Shown here: piece by piece, positions 8,669-17,224 of the stretch | Numbering within the stretch: the first letter of the stretch is position 1 | Layout of the letters: each line of letters opens with the position of its first letter | NCBI RefSeq assembly: GCF_004022705.2 | Contig: NZ_RZOY02000001.1 | Span: forward strand, 626,956 to 690,955 | Source of the DNA: Mesorhizobium sp. M2D.F.Ca.ET.226.01.1.1 | GTDB taxonomy: Bacteria > Pseudomonadota > Alphaproteobacteria > Rhizobiales > Rhizobiaceae | DNA length: 64,000 bases | Direction of reading: 5' to 3' | Translations under genes and position numbers: made by a program | Notes under the pieces: model-generated | What the model saw: only the letters and a program-made list of their open reading frames with translations | Told to the model about the DNA's origin: nothing | The model's database searches: none

Positions 8669-8935
8669 ATGGCACGTTTTGAAATGCTTGAAGACGGCTT
8701 CGGCGCCATGGGGGCAACTGCCCAGGCCGACATTCTTTTCGAACTGGGCATGATGTATGCGACCGGCCGTGATTGCGACACCGACGTCGTCGCCGCCCAC
8801 AAATGGTTCAACATCGCCGCAATCAAGGGCTCGACCCGCGCCGCCGAGCTGCGCTCGGAGCTGTCGGCCACTATGTCGAAGATCGAGATCGCCAAGGCGC
8901 TGCGCGAAGCGCGCGAATGGATGACGATGCACTGA
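8669..8935 (+). CDS. Small Sel1-like repeat protein
   Basis: An 88-aa cytoplasmic protein. The stretch ADILFELGMMYATGRDCDTD, followed by VVAAHKWFNIAAIKGS, matches one Sel1-type helical repeat (A..LG.MY..G......A..W...AA..G). The C-terminal helix ends EWMTMH. Such single-repeat proteins are conserved in rhizobia, with no known specific role. The spacing between the preceding gggga and the ATG is good. Confidence 0.7.
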   Translation: MARFEMLEDGFGAMGATAQADILFELGMMYATGRDCDTDVVAAHKWFNIAAIKGSTRAAELRSELSATMSKIEIAKALREAREWMTMH

Positions 8936-9097
8936 TCGTCCCGGCCTCAGGCCTGGAAGTCCACAGAGGATAAGGTCGCGACAAGACGGCCGGTTTCCAA
9001 GAGCAAGAACGCAACGGGCCAAACCGGGCCAAGTTGCGCGAAATAACAGGGAAGCGAGCGGGTTTTCAGGCGCGGGGGCGTCTGGGGAGCTCGACTG

Positions 9098-9139
9098 CAA
9101 AAGCCGTGACCGACCGAAACAAGGTCGGCGCGGCTTTTT
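9098..9139. terminator. Bidirectional hairpin terminator
   Basis: A long stem (aaaagccgtgaccgacc facing ggtcggcgcggctttt) with one mismatched step and a short loop, flanked by A-run and T-run. It lies 163 bp after the Sel1-like gene and 166 bp before the binding-protein gene. The distance from the nearest stop leaves room for an untranslated tail or a small RNA. Confidence 0.75.
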
Positions 9140-9305
9140 GCATTACGCTTGGTAATCACGCGCTTGGCCCAAGAAATCCTCGCCGGAATGAACCAAAACC
9201 GGCCTCGCTGTCCTCTCGACAGTTTCGGCGAAGGGTGAAATTGTCCCGGCTCTGTGGAAGAGGCGCGGCCAAGCCGCCGCGCATAAGTGGAGGAGTTCTA
9301 TAGCC

Positions 9306-10427
9306 ATGAAAAAATTGGGTATTTTGAGCGCGGCCGCATTTGGCCTGATGATGAGCGCACCGGTTGCCTTCGCCGACGACATCACCATTTCGGTGGTTGG
9401 CCCGATGACCGGTCAGCTCGCCACCATCGGTGACCAGTTCAAGCAGGGCGCGCAGGCCGCTGCCGCCGCCATCAACGCGGCCGGCGGTGTCAACGGCTCC
9501 CAGATCAAGCTCGACATCGAGGACGACCAGTGCGATCCGAAGCAGGCGGTTTCGGTCGCCAACCGCATCGTCGCCAACGGCGTCAAGTTCGTCGACGGCC
9601 ATGCCTGCTCGGGTTCCAGCATTCCGGCCTCGGCCGTCTATGCCGAAGCCGGCACGCTGATGATGAGCCCGGCCTCGTCCAACCCGGTGCTGACCGACGC
9701 CGCCGCCAAGTCCGGCTGGCCGACCATCATGCGCCTCTACACGCGTGACGACGCCCAGGGCGCCTTCATCGGCCCGTGGATCGCCAAGAAATACGCCGGC
9801 AAGAATGTCGTCGTGCTGCACGACAAGAGCGCCTACGGCCAGGGCGTGGCCGATGCGGTGAAGGCGACGATGAATGCCGGCGGCCTCAAGGAAGTCGACT
9901 ACGAAGGCATCAATGCCGGCGAAAAGGACTATTCGGCCCTCGTCACCAAGCTGAAGGAGCTCAAGGCCGACGTCGTCTATTTCGGCGGCTATCACCCGGA
10001 GGCGGGCTTGATCCTGCGCCAGGCGGCCGAGCAGAACGTCAAGTTCCAGCTGATCATGCCGGACTCGATCGCCTCGCCGGAATTCTGGCAGGTCGCCGGC
10101 CCGGCCGGTGAAGGCACCATGTTCGTCTTCCCGTCGGACCCGCAGTCGAAGCCCGAAGCCAAGGACGCTGTGGCCAAGATCAAGGCCGGCGGCTTCACGC
10201 CGGAAGGCTTCACGCTGTTCTCCTACGCCGTGATCCAGGCCGTCGCCGAAGGCGTCAAGCGCGCCGGCACCGACGATCCGGCCAAGGTCGCCGAGGCGCT
10301 CAAGAATGGCAAGCCGATCAGCACCGTCGTCGGCGACGTCATCTTCGACGAGAAGGGCGACCTGAAGAACGCCAGCTATGACATCAACCAGTGGCATGAC
10401 GGCAAATACGCGCCGATCCAGCCGTAA
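9306..10427 (+). CDS. livJ: Branched-chain amino acid ABC transporter substrate-binding protein
   Basis: A 373-aa periplasmic binding protein of the LivJ/LivK type. The signal peptide is MKKLGILSAAAFGLMMSAPVAFA, cut before DDITISVVGPMTG. The two cysteines that form the family disulfide are in EDDQCDPKQ and DGHACSGSS. Typical segments FKQGAQAAAAAINAAGGVNG and DKSAYGQGVADAVK are present. A strong ggaggag precedes the ATG. It presumably feeds a Liv permease encoded elsewhere. The prophage attL begins 17 bp after the stop, inside what was this gene's terminator. Confidence 0.93.
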   Translation: MKKLGILSAAAFGLMMSAPVAFADDITISVVGPMTGQLATIGDQFKQGAQAAAAAINAAGGVNGSQIKLDIEDDQCDPKQAVSVANRIVANGVKFVDGHACSGSSIPASAVYAEAGTLMMSPASSNPVLTDAAAKSGWPTIMRLYTRDDAQGAFIGPWIAKKYAGKNVVVLHDKSAYGQGVADAVKATMNAGGLKEVDYEGINAGEKDYSALVTKLKELKADVVYFGGYHPEAGLILRQAAEQNVKFQLIMPDSIASPEFWQVAGPAGEGTMFVFPSDPQSKPEAKDAVAKIKAGGFTPEGFTLFSYAVIQAVAEGVKRAGTDDPAKVAEALKNGKPISTVVGDVIFDEKGDLKNASYDINQWHDGKYAPIQP

Positions 10428-10444
10428 TTCGGTTCTGCAATCGA

Positions 10445-10470
10445 GGAAATGGCCGGGCTCGTCCCGGCCA
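10445..10470. repeat. attL (left attachment core)
   Basis: The 26-bp core begins ggaaatggccgggctc and ends gtcccggcca; it is identical to 49109-49134. It contains the stem tggccggg/cccggcca. At this end the T-tract that would follow the hairpin is replaced by phage DNA starting agcggacg. Confidence 0.92.
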
Positions 10471-10504
10471 AGCGGACGTTTTTGACGAAAACTCGGCAAA
10501 AATC

Positions 10505-10594
10505 GCTTGTTTCTTGCCACAATAGCCGTATTTACGCAGATATCGTTATGATAACGGTTGTGGCAAAGAGCATCCAAAGTGGCAAGAAACAAGC
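10505..10594. promoter_or_regulatory. Inverted repeats flanking the integrase start
   Basis: A perfect 16-bp inverted repeat: gcttgtttcttgccac at 10505-10520 faces its complement at 10579-10594, and the right arm contains the GTG start codon of the integrase. Between the arms lies the palindrome cgttatgataacg (10544-10556). These could be integrase arm sites, an AlpA or repressor operator, or an RNA hairpin that sequesters the start. Confidence 0.6.
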
Positions 10595-11745
10595 TATCCG
10601 AGAGCAAACTTAAAGGCCTCACCGATCCCGGTCTATATGGTGACGGCGACGGCTTGTGGATTCGCGTCCAAAAAGGCGGATCGAAAAATTGGCTATTTAT
10701 ATACCGGCGCGGCGTCAAGCGTGAGGAGCTTGGTCTCGGCGGCTACGGACGTGGTACGGCACCAGTCAGCCTGGCGTTGGCACGGGAGAAGGCGGAAACA
10801 ATACGGCAGCAACTAGCCCGCGGCGAGGATCCTCGGGCTGCCCGCACTCACAAACCGAAAACCTTCATCCAAGTCGCCAATGCGCTAATCGACGCAAAGC
10901 GTCCTGAATGGACAGGAGGAAAGACCGCTCGTGAGTGGGAGGTGAGCCTCCGAGAGCAGGCCACACATCTCCACAACATGCCGGTTGGCGAAATCGTTTT
11001 GGGCGACGTCAAGGAATGCCTGCTGGCGCTGTGGACGACGCAGCCAGAAACCGCCAGTAGGCTGCGTGCTCGCGTGGAGAGCGTCTTTGACTACGCAAGC
11101 GCCCATGGCTGGCGCACGGCTGGCAATCCGGCGCGTTGGACCGGCCTGCTGGACAAGGTGCTTCCACGGCCTGCCGCATCCGGAAAGCATCACGCGGCCC
11201 TGCCCTACAAACAAATTCCGGCGCTGATGAAGGCGCTGCGCGAGGCCAACACTGCCGCCGCTCGCGTTGTAGAACTTATCGCACTAACCGCTGTCCGCGC
11301 GGGCGAGGCTCGCGGTGCGGTTTGGGACGAGTTCGACCTTGCCGAACGAACATGGACGATTCCGAAGGCTCGCATGAAGGCAAAGCGCGATCATGTTATC
11401 CCGCTGAGCGAGCGCGCCATGACGATTCTGCAGACACAGAAGCAAGTTGCCACGAATCAATTCGTGTTCGCGAGCCGCAAGGCCGAGACCCATATTTCCG
11501 AAATGATCGTCGTCAAGGCAATGCGCGAGGCATCGCCAGGCAAAGCGGCCACCTTACATGGGCTGCGAAGCTCGTTTCGCGATTGGTGCGGTGACTGTAC
11601 TGACCATCCGCGCGAGGTCGCCGAGGCGGCCCTGGCGCACGTCATCAAGGACAAGACCGAGGCCGCCTACCGCCGCGGGACGGCGCTGGATAAACGGCGC
11701 GAGATGATGACGGACTGGGCAGAGTACTGCGCAAAAGCGCAATAG
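10579..11745 (+). CDS. P4-type tyrosine integrase (DUF4102 N-terminal domain)
   Basis: A 388-aa site-specific recombinase. The N-terminal domain starts ARNKLSESKLKGL with the YGDGDGLWIRV and FIYRR segments typical of P4-family integrases. The catalytic region has ALTAVRAGEARG (first Arg), LHGLRSSFRDW (H-x-x-R) and an AYRRGT tyrosine. The GTG at 10579 is preferred as start; a TTG at 10558 is also in frame. It sits 108 bp inside attL and points inward. It is the likely enzyme for the 26-bp att site, though a second integrase lies at the other end. Confidence 0.88.
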   Translation: MARNKLSESKLKGLTDPGLYGDGDGLWIRVQKGGSKNWLFIYRRGVKREELGLGGYGRGTAPVSLALAREKAETIRQQLARGEDPRAARTHKPKTFIQVANALIDAKRPEWTGGKTAREWEVSLREQATHLHNMPVGEIVLGDVKECLLALWTTQPETASRLRARVESVFDYASAHGWRTAGNPARWTGLLDKVLPRPAASGKHHAALPYKQIPALMKALREANTAAARVVELIALTAVRAGEARGAVWDEFDLAERTWTIPKARMKAKRDHVIPLSERAMTILQTQKQVATNQFVFASRKAETHISEMIVVKAMREASPGKAATLHGLRSSFRDWCGDCTDHPREVAEAALAHVIKDKTEAAYRRGTALDKRREMMTDWAEYCAKAQ

Positions 11746-11760
11746 ACCGCATTTTCCATA

Positions 11761-11783
11761 TTGACTTTAATATGGTAAAGCGG
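11761..11783 (+). promoter_or_regulatory. Dispersed TTGAC motif, copy A
   Basis: Copy A of a 23-bp element (ttgactttaatatggtaaag + cgg) found four times in the prophage, always on the plus strand. It lies 15 bp after the integrase stop and ~100 bp before alpA. It may be a promoter or a binding site for a phage regulator. Confidence 0.5.
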
Positions 11784-11885
11784 TAGCTGTCACGATTGCG
11801 TAAACGCTTTGCGCAAATAATAATCAAGCAGTCAATCTTTATAATCCTATTTCGAATTCCGTGTCAACCCAATCAGGAGAAAAAA

Positions 11886-12095
11886 GTGCACCCTGCCGCG
11901 AATGACAACGCACCGCGATTAATGGCGCCGAAGGATGCGGCCATCGCCACGAGCCTTTCCCGTCCGCTTCTGACGCTTATGGCGGAAGCTGGAGAATTTC
12001 CAAAGCCTGTGCGTCTTGGTGAAAGGCGCATCGCATATGTCCGATCCGAGGTCGAGGCGTGGATCGATCAGCGCATCGCAGCCCGCGCAGCCTAA
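11886..12095 (+). CDS. AlpA-family regulator / excisionase
   Basis: A 69-aa DNA-binding protein of the MerR-like AlpA fold. It contains the recognisable segment GEFPKPVRLGERRIAYVRSEVEAWI followed by RIAARAA. AlpA proteins activate integrase or excision genes in P4-like elements and phages. The start is the GTG at 11886, which follows aggagaaaaa; the longer frame upstream adds unrelated residues. Confidence 0.8.
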   Translation: MHPAANDNAPRLMAPKDAAIATSLSRPLLTLMAEAGEFPKPVRLGERRIAYVRSEVEAWIDQRIAARAA

Positions 12096-12159
12096 GTACC
12101 AAACCATCACCCAAATCCCAGAACAGCCACACACCCGCACCCTGCGGGAGGAGAACACC

Positions 12160-12600
12160 TTGCAAAAGCCCACCTTCAATTTCGCCGCCCACCGTGTGCG
12201 GGGTGTCGATGTCAGTTCGCATCGCCTGGACGGCGTTTTTTTCTTTCGTGTTGCCGTCTCGTCCATTCGAGACCCAGAAACTGTCACCACACTGAATTTT
12301 ATCACTGACCTAGGCGGCCAGGGTCGGCGCTACGCGAGCTTTGCACGGGCGCTGGGCGTGCACATGGTATTGGACATTGACGCGTTTCCAGGGCGCGTTT
12401 TTGCGATGAAAAATAACGGCATTTCCCCGGACGATTTCGCCTCATTGGAATTTGCATCGGCCTGCCTCGACGCGGATCGCAAGGCATTCGCTGCAGCCAG
12501 TGCATACGCCGCCGAGCAAGCTGAGGGAGAGGAGGCAGACGCCGCGATGGATATGTACCTTCGCACAGGCATCGAAGCATTCTCACCCCGCGCAGCATAG
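12160..12600 (+). CDS. Phage protein of unknown function
   Basis: A 146-aa protein in the early operon between alpA and the primase. The TTG at 12160 is the likely start because gggaggagaa lies just before it. Visible features are an N-terminal half rich in beta-prone residues (VSSHRLDGVFFFRVAVSS), a central ASFARALGVHMVLDIDAF helix, and an acidic alanine-rich C-terminus (EEADAAMDMY). No family is recognised. Its position suggests a role in replication or its control. Confidence 0.65.
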   Translation: MQKPTFNFAAHRVRGVDVSSHRLDGVFFFRVAVSSIRDPETVTTLNFITDLGGQGRRYASFARALGVHMVLDIDAFPGRVFAMKNNGISPDDFASLEFASACLDADRKAFAAASAYAAEQAEGEEADAAMDMYLRTGIEAFSPRAA

Positions 12601-12672
12601 GGCCGACGAAGATGGGCGACGGAGGCAATCTGTCGCCCACACGCAGTGCTATAGGCATACTGGAGTGACTGA

Positions 12673-14922
12673 ATGAATGAGCAACCCGCCGCACTTGACC
12701 TAGCGCTGCATTATCAAAGCCTCGGAATCCCGATTTTTCCATGCCGACCCGCCGACGAGGATTCATTCGACCCTTCGACCGGGGAGATAACGACAAGGCC
12801 CGAGAAGTCGCCGCTTACTCACGATGGCCTGAAGGGCGCCACGAAGAATGATCACATTATCCGAACCTGGTTCGGCGAGCGCTACCCGAATGCCCTGATC
12901 GGCGTGCCGACCGGCGAGAAACTTGGCGCTTGGGTGTTAGATGTTGACGTTAAACACCTCCCTGACGGGACGATCGTAAATGGCTTCGAGACGCTGAGGG
13001 CGCTCGAGGAAATCCACGGCGAATTGCCTGTAACGGCCATGGTGTCCACTGCCAACGGCGGTAGGCATTATTTTTGGAAACACGTTGAAGGCGTCCGCAA
13101 CCGTGGCGGGCTGGGCGCGGCTCTCGATTGCCGGGGCGACGGCGGCTACGTCATCGGGCCGGGTAGCGTCATGGCGGACGGTCGCAGCTATGAATGGGTT
13201 GACCACGATGGCGAGGGGTTACCCGAGTTCGCTAACGCTCCGGAATGGCTCTTGTCCTTGGTCCTTCCCAAGCCATTCGAGAAGTCGTCCGCTGAGTGGT
13301 CAGGCCGGCTGGTAGCGGCAGGCGACAACCCCGCTTGGGTTGCGGCCGCGGTAAACGACGAGCTCGAAATGCTAGCCCGAAAGCAAGCGCCTGGTCGCGG
13401 CGAACTAGTGAACCGGACAGCCTTCAAACTCGGCCAATTTATAGCGGGCGGAGCTCTCGATCGCGGACAGGCTGAGGCTGACCTATATAGCGCTGCTGTC
13501 GCCAATGGCGTCTTGGCCAAAGACGGCGAAAAGGAAATCCGCGCGAAGATCCGGCGCGGTATCGAGGCTGGTTTGCGCCTTCCTCGCCAGGTGCCGGAAC
13601 GCAGCGCTGATAGCAACTTACCTAACCCTGTGGGCGTGGCACGGTTGGTAGCGAACCACGCTGCGAAGCAGCGGGCCGAAGAACCTTTGTCCGAAAATGG
13701 CGCACAAACTTTGGACAGCATACATAAAACGGAGATATCCGACGCGACACCGGAAAAGCGGATCCTCGTTGCATCGCCGTTTGTCTATCGCGACCCGTCG
13801 CTCATTCCGCGGCGCGAATTCCTGTACGGGCGTCACTATGTCCGCAAATACCTGACGGCCACATTCGGCGCCGGCGGTGGCGGCAAATCGGCGCTTGCCG
13901 TAAGTGAAGCCTTGAGCATGTGCACCGGCCGACCGCTACTTGGCGGTGCACCGCAGGCACCGCTCCGGGTTTGGTACATCAACGCCGAGGATGACCCAGT
14001 CGAAATCGAGCGACGCTTTGCCGGTGCAATCAAGCACTACAACATTCGGCCCGACCAGATTGGCGAGAGGCTGTTTACCGACAGTGGGCGCCAGCAAAGC
14101 TTCGTCGTCATGACTGAGGACGGCAAGAAAACGCGAGTTTGCGTCCCAACCGTCGACGCCTTCAAGGAAGAGGTTCGCCGCAACCGGATTGACGTTGCGA
14201 TCGTGGACCCGTTCGTCTCGACGCATGAAGTGGAGGAAAACGACAATAGCAAGATTCAGCGCGTCGCAACTCAATGGGTACTGATAGCAGAGCAAGCCGG
14301 TTGCGCGATTGAACTGATACACCATGTCACAAAGAACAACATGGAAATTACAGCAGACAGTGGGCGCGGCGCCGGCGCACTGAAGGACAAGTGCCGATCG
14401 GTGCGCACCATCAACCAGATGACAGACGCAGAGGCCACTGAGGCTGCCGTGCCGCAGCATGACAGGATGGGCTATTTCCGCGTTGATTTCGGAAAGGCCA
14501 ACCTGGCAAAACGCACCGGCAAGTCCGACTGGCGCCGTTTCCAGTCGGTAAAGCTAGGCAATGGCAAAGGCAACCTGGCGTTCATCAACGGTGACGAAAT
14601 CGGCGTTGTTGTCCCGTGGGACTGGCCGTCAAGCGAGAAGATTGCTGAGGGTTTGTCACCGGAACAACTGAGGAGCCTTAAGGTGACGCTCGACAGCGGA
14701 AGCTACAAGGCTGCGCCGAATTCTCGGGAGTGGGCCGGGCTTGCCGTGGCTTATGTCATGGGCGCCGACGCAAGCGACAAAGCTAACCGCAAGCAAGCCG
14801 GCGCAATTTTGAAAGCGCTTCTTAAGGAGGGCGTCCTTGAGCAGGTCAACGAAAAAGACCCAGTCACCCGCATGTCCGCCACCTTTGTTCGGAGCGCCGC
14901 TGACGTTGCAGATGCAGCCTAG
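12673..14922 (+). CDS. Primase-polymerase fused to a RecA-like replicative helicase
   Basis: A 749-aa replication protein. Residues ~5-200 are a prim-pol domain (LDLALHYQSLGIPIFPCRP, metal-binding Asp pair in LDVDVK, STANGGRHYFW, GGYVIGPGS). Residues ~380-640 are a RecA/AAA-type ATPase with Walker A GAGGGGKSA at ~398 and Walker B VAIVDPF at ~507. The C-terminal ~100 residues resemble a small DNA-binding region. The protein is expected to open and prime the phage origin. The iteron-like array begins 39 bp after its stop. Confidence 0.85.
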   Translation: MNEQPAALDLALHYQSLGIPIFPCRPADEDSFDPSTGEITTRPEKSPLTHDGLKGATKNDHIIRTWFGERYPNALIGVPTGEKLGAWVLDVDVKHLPDGTIVNGFETLRALEEIHGELPVTAMVSTANGGRHYFWKHVEGVRNRGGLGAALDCRGDGGYVIGPGSVMADGRSYEWVDHDGEGLPEFANAPEWLLSLVLPKPFEKSSAEWSGRLVAAGDNPAWVAAAVNDELEMLARKQAPGRGELVNRTAFKLGQFIAGGALDRGQAEADLYSAAVANGVLAKDGEKEIRAKIRRGIEAGLRLPRQVPERSADSNLPNPVGVARLVANHAAKQRAEEPLSENGAQTLDSIHKTEISDATPEKRILVASPFVYRDPSLIPRREFLYGRHYVRKYLTATFGAGGGGKSALAVSEALSMCTGRPLLGGAPQAPLRVWYINAEDDPVEIERRFAGAIKHYNIRPDQIGERLFTDSGRQQSFVVMTEDGKKTRVCVPTVDAFKEEVRRNRIDVAIVDPFVSTHEVEENDNSKIQRVATQWVLIAEQAGCAIELIHHVTKNNMEITADSGRGAGALKDKCRSVRTINQMTDAEATEAAVPQHDRMGYFRVDFGKANLAKRTGKSDWRRFQSVKLGNGKGNLAFINGDEIGVVVPWDWPSSEKIAEGLSPEQLRSLKVTLDSGSYKAAPNSREWAGLAVAYVMGADASDKANRKQAGAILKALLKEGVLEQVNEKDPVTRMSATFVRSAADVADAA

Positions 14923-14960
14923 CGATACAACCTGCGCATATGCCCACAACCTGTGATACT

Positions 14961-15101
14961 GCAAAAGTAAGTGCAAAAGTAGCGCAAAAGTGGCGCAAAA
15001 GTAAAATCCGCAAAACAGTGCAAAAGTGCAAAAGTGCCTATAGGACTTTTGCACACTTTTGCAGCGCCAAAGTGAACCACTTCGAGCTTTTGCACTTTTG
15101 C
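14961..15101. repeat. Iteron-like array, candidate replication origin
   Basis: Six exact copies of gcaaaagt (14961, 14973, 14984, 14995, 15020, 15028) are followed by three exact copies of its complement acttttgc (15045, 15055, 15094), with degenerate copies at 15010, 15066 and 15086. Spacing is mostly 8-12 bp, near one helical turn. The centre is a perfect 10-bp inverted repeat, gtgcaaaagt (15026) facing acttttgcac (15045). There is no gene within it. Confidence 0.8.
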
Positions 15102-15261
15102 AAGTAATTTAGCGAATTCTCATACAACCTGCTAAGCGATCGGGGCCGCCACCGGCCATCGCGTATTTCTTTTTCGCGGTTCCCTTACCGACATCGCCTA
15201 GGTCCTTTTTTATGTAGTGGGACCAATGCAATGCCAATCGTACATTTTCGGGGACACAGAA

Positions 15262-15534
15262 ATGCAGACCAAACGGTGCGCAAGAACAGAAAGCCAAAGC
15301 CAGGTCCAGACATGGAGCCACTCGCAACTGCGGGTGACGAAAAACCAGGCCGACTTTCTCCGGCGAGGCTTTTCGCAACACTGGTCGGCCGCCCTGACTG
15401 ATCGCACTCGGCGCAGCCTCGAACAACGCAAAATGTTGTCGTGGCAACCAATCGGTGACGGCACTTTCAAATTGGCGGCCAACCTCAAAGGCAAAGCAGC
15501 ACTCGATCATTTTTACGGCAGGAGCAGACATTGA
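15262..15534 (+). CDS. Small phage protein, winged-helix-like
   Basis: A 90-aa protein. The order LRVTKNQADFLRRGF, then RRSLEQRKMLSWQPIGDGTFKLA and GKAAL, follows the pattern of short phage winged-helix proteins (helix, recognition helix, wing, helix). The ATG at 15262 follows cgggga. Its stop overlaps the TTG start of the next gene (attga), so the two are translationally coupled. It lies immediately right of the iteron array, so a role there is possible but unproven. Confidence 0.55.
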   Translation: MQTKRCARTESQSQVQTWSHSQLRVTKNQADFLRRGFSQHWSAALTDRTRRSLEQRKMLSWQPIGDGTFKLAANLKGKAALDHFYGRSRH

Positions 15535-16535
15535 AAAAAGGATCTTTGGCCGATCAGCTTTCAGCGCTGCTGGCTTATCGCAACCGTACCGACATCGATG
15601 CACCAGTTGAGACTGCCCGCACCAACTGGACGATCGTTCCCGCCAACGACAACGCCAATCCAGAGGAAATCGCAAACACGCACGTGGAGAGGCGATTGGC
15701 GATCAGACCAACGATCTCAAAGATTTTGCGCGAGTCCGCGGAAGTCGACTGTCGTCCAGTTCCAGTCGCTGACGTGAGCAAGGCCAAGGGAAAGCATGAG
15801 TGCGAGCTATACCCGTGTGGCCGCGATGTGGAGTACGGTTTCGCTACAGACGATAACGGAAAGCGGCATCGGGTCGTGGTCCGCATCGGAAGGCTGCGCT
15901 TCAGCGACGGTACGCAAACCGAGAAAGGTTTTGCAAAAGGGCTGGACGGCAAGTTGGTCATCAAAGATTTAGAAATGCCCGTTGGCGCCATGCTGCGCAC
16001 GGAGGAACAGCAAGAGCGCATGCTCGGCGGTAATGGCGTCAGCAACGCCTACATTGAGCAGAGCAATCTGTATTTCGCCCAAATGCTCGGCGCAATCGAA
16101 CCACGGTACGTCAAGGGAACCGGGCGCCGCTACGGGCGCTCGTATTCGGCCGCGGAAGCCCGCACAATGCTTGCGGAGGCCTACGCTAACACGCCAGTGC
16201 TGCCGCCTGTGAAGCGCTATCGGAAGGGCTTGCCATGCGGCAGCCAGCGAGTAGCCGAAAGCTTCCTTGGCATGCAGAAGGGCAAGCAAGGCGAAAGCGG
16301 GTCGGTGGCCTGGCAGGACGTATCTGCGCATATCGCAAACCGAGAGGTCTGGGAGGCGACAATAGCCATGCTTTCTGACGCGGATACCAAGGTGTTGGAT
16401 GGGGCGCTTACAGCCAGGAGTCTGGCCGATCTTGGCGATGGCGGTCATAGGCGCACGCGTGAAAGGCAAGGGCGCCGTAAGCTGCAGGCGGCGAATGATA
16501 ATTTGGTTGCCGCACTTAAAAAATCCGCTGCCTAG
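15531..16535 (+). CDS. Phage early protein of unknown function
   Basis: A 334-aa protein starting at TTG 15531, overlapping the previous stop by four bases. It is basic and rich in polar residues. A central part (KGKHECELYPCGRDVEYGFATDD) has two cysteines, and a later segment (MPVGAMLRTEEQQERMLGG) is helical. The C-terminal tail is Arg/Lys-rich (RRTRERQGRRKLQAANDN). No family is recognised. It stands where phages often encode replication accessory or regulatory proteins. Confidence 0.65.
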   Translation: MKKGSLADQLSALLAYRNRTDIDAPVETARTNWTIVPANDNANPEEIANTHVERRLAIRPTISKILRESAEVDCRPVPVADVSKAKGKHECELYPCGRDVEYGFATDDNGKRHRVVVRIGRLRFSDGTQTEKGFAKGLDGKLVIKDLEMPVGAMLRTEEQQERMLGGNGVSNAYIEQSNLYFAQMLGAIEPRYVKGTGRRYGRSYSAAEARTMLAEAYANTPVLPPVKRYRKGLPCGSQRVAESFLGMQKGKQGESGSVAWQDVSAHIANREVWEATIAMLSDADTKVLDGALTARSLADLGDGGHRRTRERQGRRKLQAANDNLVAALKKSAA

Positions 16536-16971
16536 TGCCGCTTTTTCCGATCCTGTGGTGTGGACAAGTGAAGGGATGTTTTTGACATCCCCACACCTTC
16601 CGCATGCAACATAGCATCGGGCGCTTGGTCATGCGGCAGTTCGGTGCCGCCTCTGAACCGGGCGTAACTATTGCAGCACCACGCTGGCGTAATAGCTCTG
16701 TGGATAGCCAAAGGCCCACCGTATGGGAGCCGGCTGCAACGACTACGGCACGGGCGATGGGCCAATGGTAAGTTACCCATGCGTGTCGTCCCATCGCCAC
16801 TCCGCGCGTCCTCCTCCCGCAGCGTTGTGGCGTTTCTGCCTCGCTCCTGTTGCTGGTCGCCTAGCGTCTGGCCGTGGTTGAGCGAGGCACCAATTCAGTT
16901 TCTGCGGTCGTATCGACGCACCGCCGAATAGAATCAACCAAGCGTCGATTATTCCTTGGAGTTAGAACCCA
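16536..16971. other. Non-coding region with nested hairpins
   Basis: 436 bp with no supported gene. It contains a 7-bp hairpin gggatgt/acatccc at 16573-16591. It also has a larger structure at 16753-16798: outer arms ggcgatggg and cccatcgcc enclose an inner stem around atggtaa/ttacccat. The structure could be a phage regulatory RNA or a DNA site. Short frames crossing the region lack ribosome binding sites. Confidence 0.45.
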
Positions 16972-17121
16972 ATGAGCGAAACGAAGAAGTATGTCGAAGG
17001 CATGATTGCAAAGGCTGGCAAGTCGGAGAAGTCGGAGGATGCGATGCGCTTCTCCCAAGCCGCCTGTAATGCTGCTAATGCCATGGCGACGCTTGATCAC
17101 ATACCGCGCAAAAGCGCCTAA
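16972..17121 (+). CDS. 49-aa phage protein
   Basis: A short frame starting ATGAGCGAAACG with ttggag upstream. The product begins MSETKKYVEGMIAKAGKSEK and is predicted helical and lysine-rich, with alanine-rich FSQAACNAANAMATL in the second half. Function unknown. Confidence 0.55.
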   Translation: MSETKKYVEGMIAKAGKSEKSEDAMRFSQAACNAANAMATLDHIPRKSA

Positions 17122-17224
17122 AAGCGCAATCTAATACCCGTGGGCGACGCCCCGATAGGTTGGCACCGGACCAGCGCGTTGCGCGAAGCGTGGTGCAAGT
17201 TTTATTGGAGCGCATATTTTGATT

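Noticed and set aside
9156..10718. A long minus-strand frame over the binding-protein gene and attL
   Set aside because: It crosses the prophage boundary and mirrors a well-supported gene, so it is a composition artefact.
14961..15101. The repeat cluster considered as a CRISPR array
   Set aside because: Units are 8-10 bp, occur in both orientations and have no uniform spacers. No cas gene is nearby.
15109..15675. A 188-codon minus-strand frame over the 90-aa gene
   Set aside because: It has no ribosome binding site, runs against the operon and ends beside the iteron array. The plus-strand frame has better start context and a winged-helix-like pattern.
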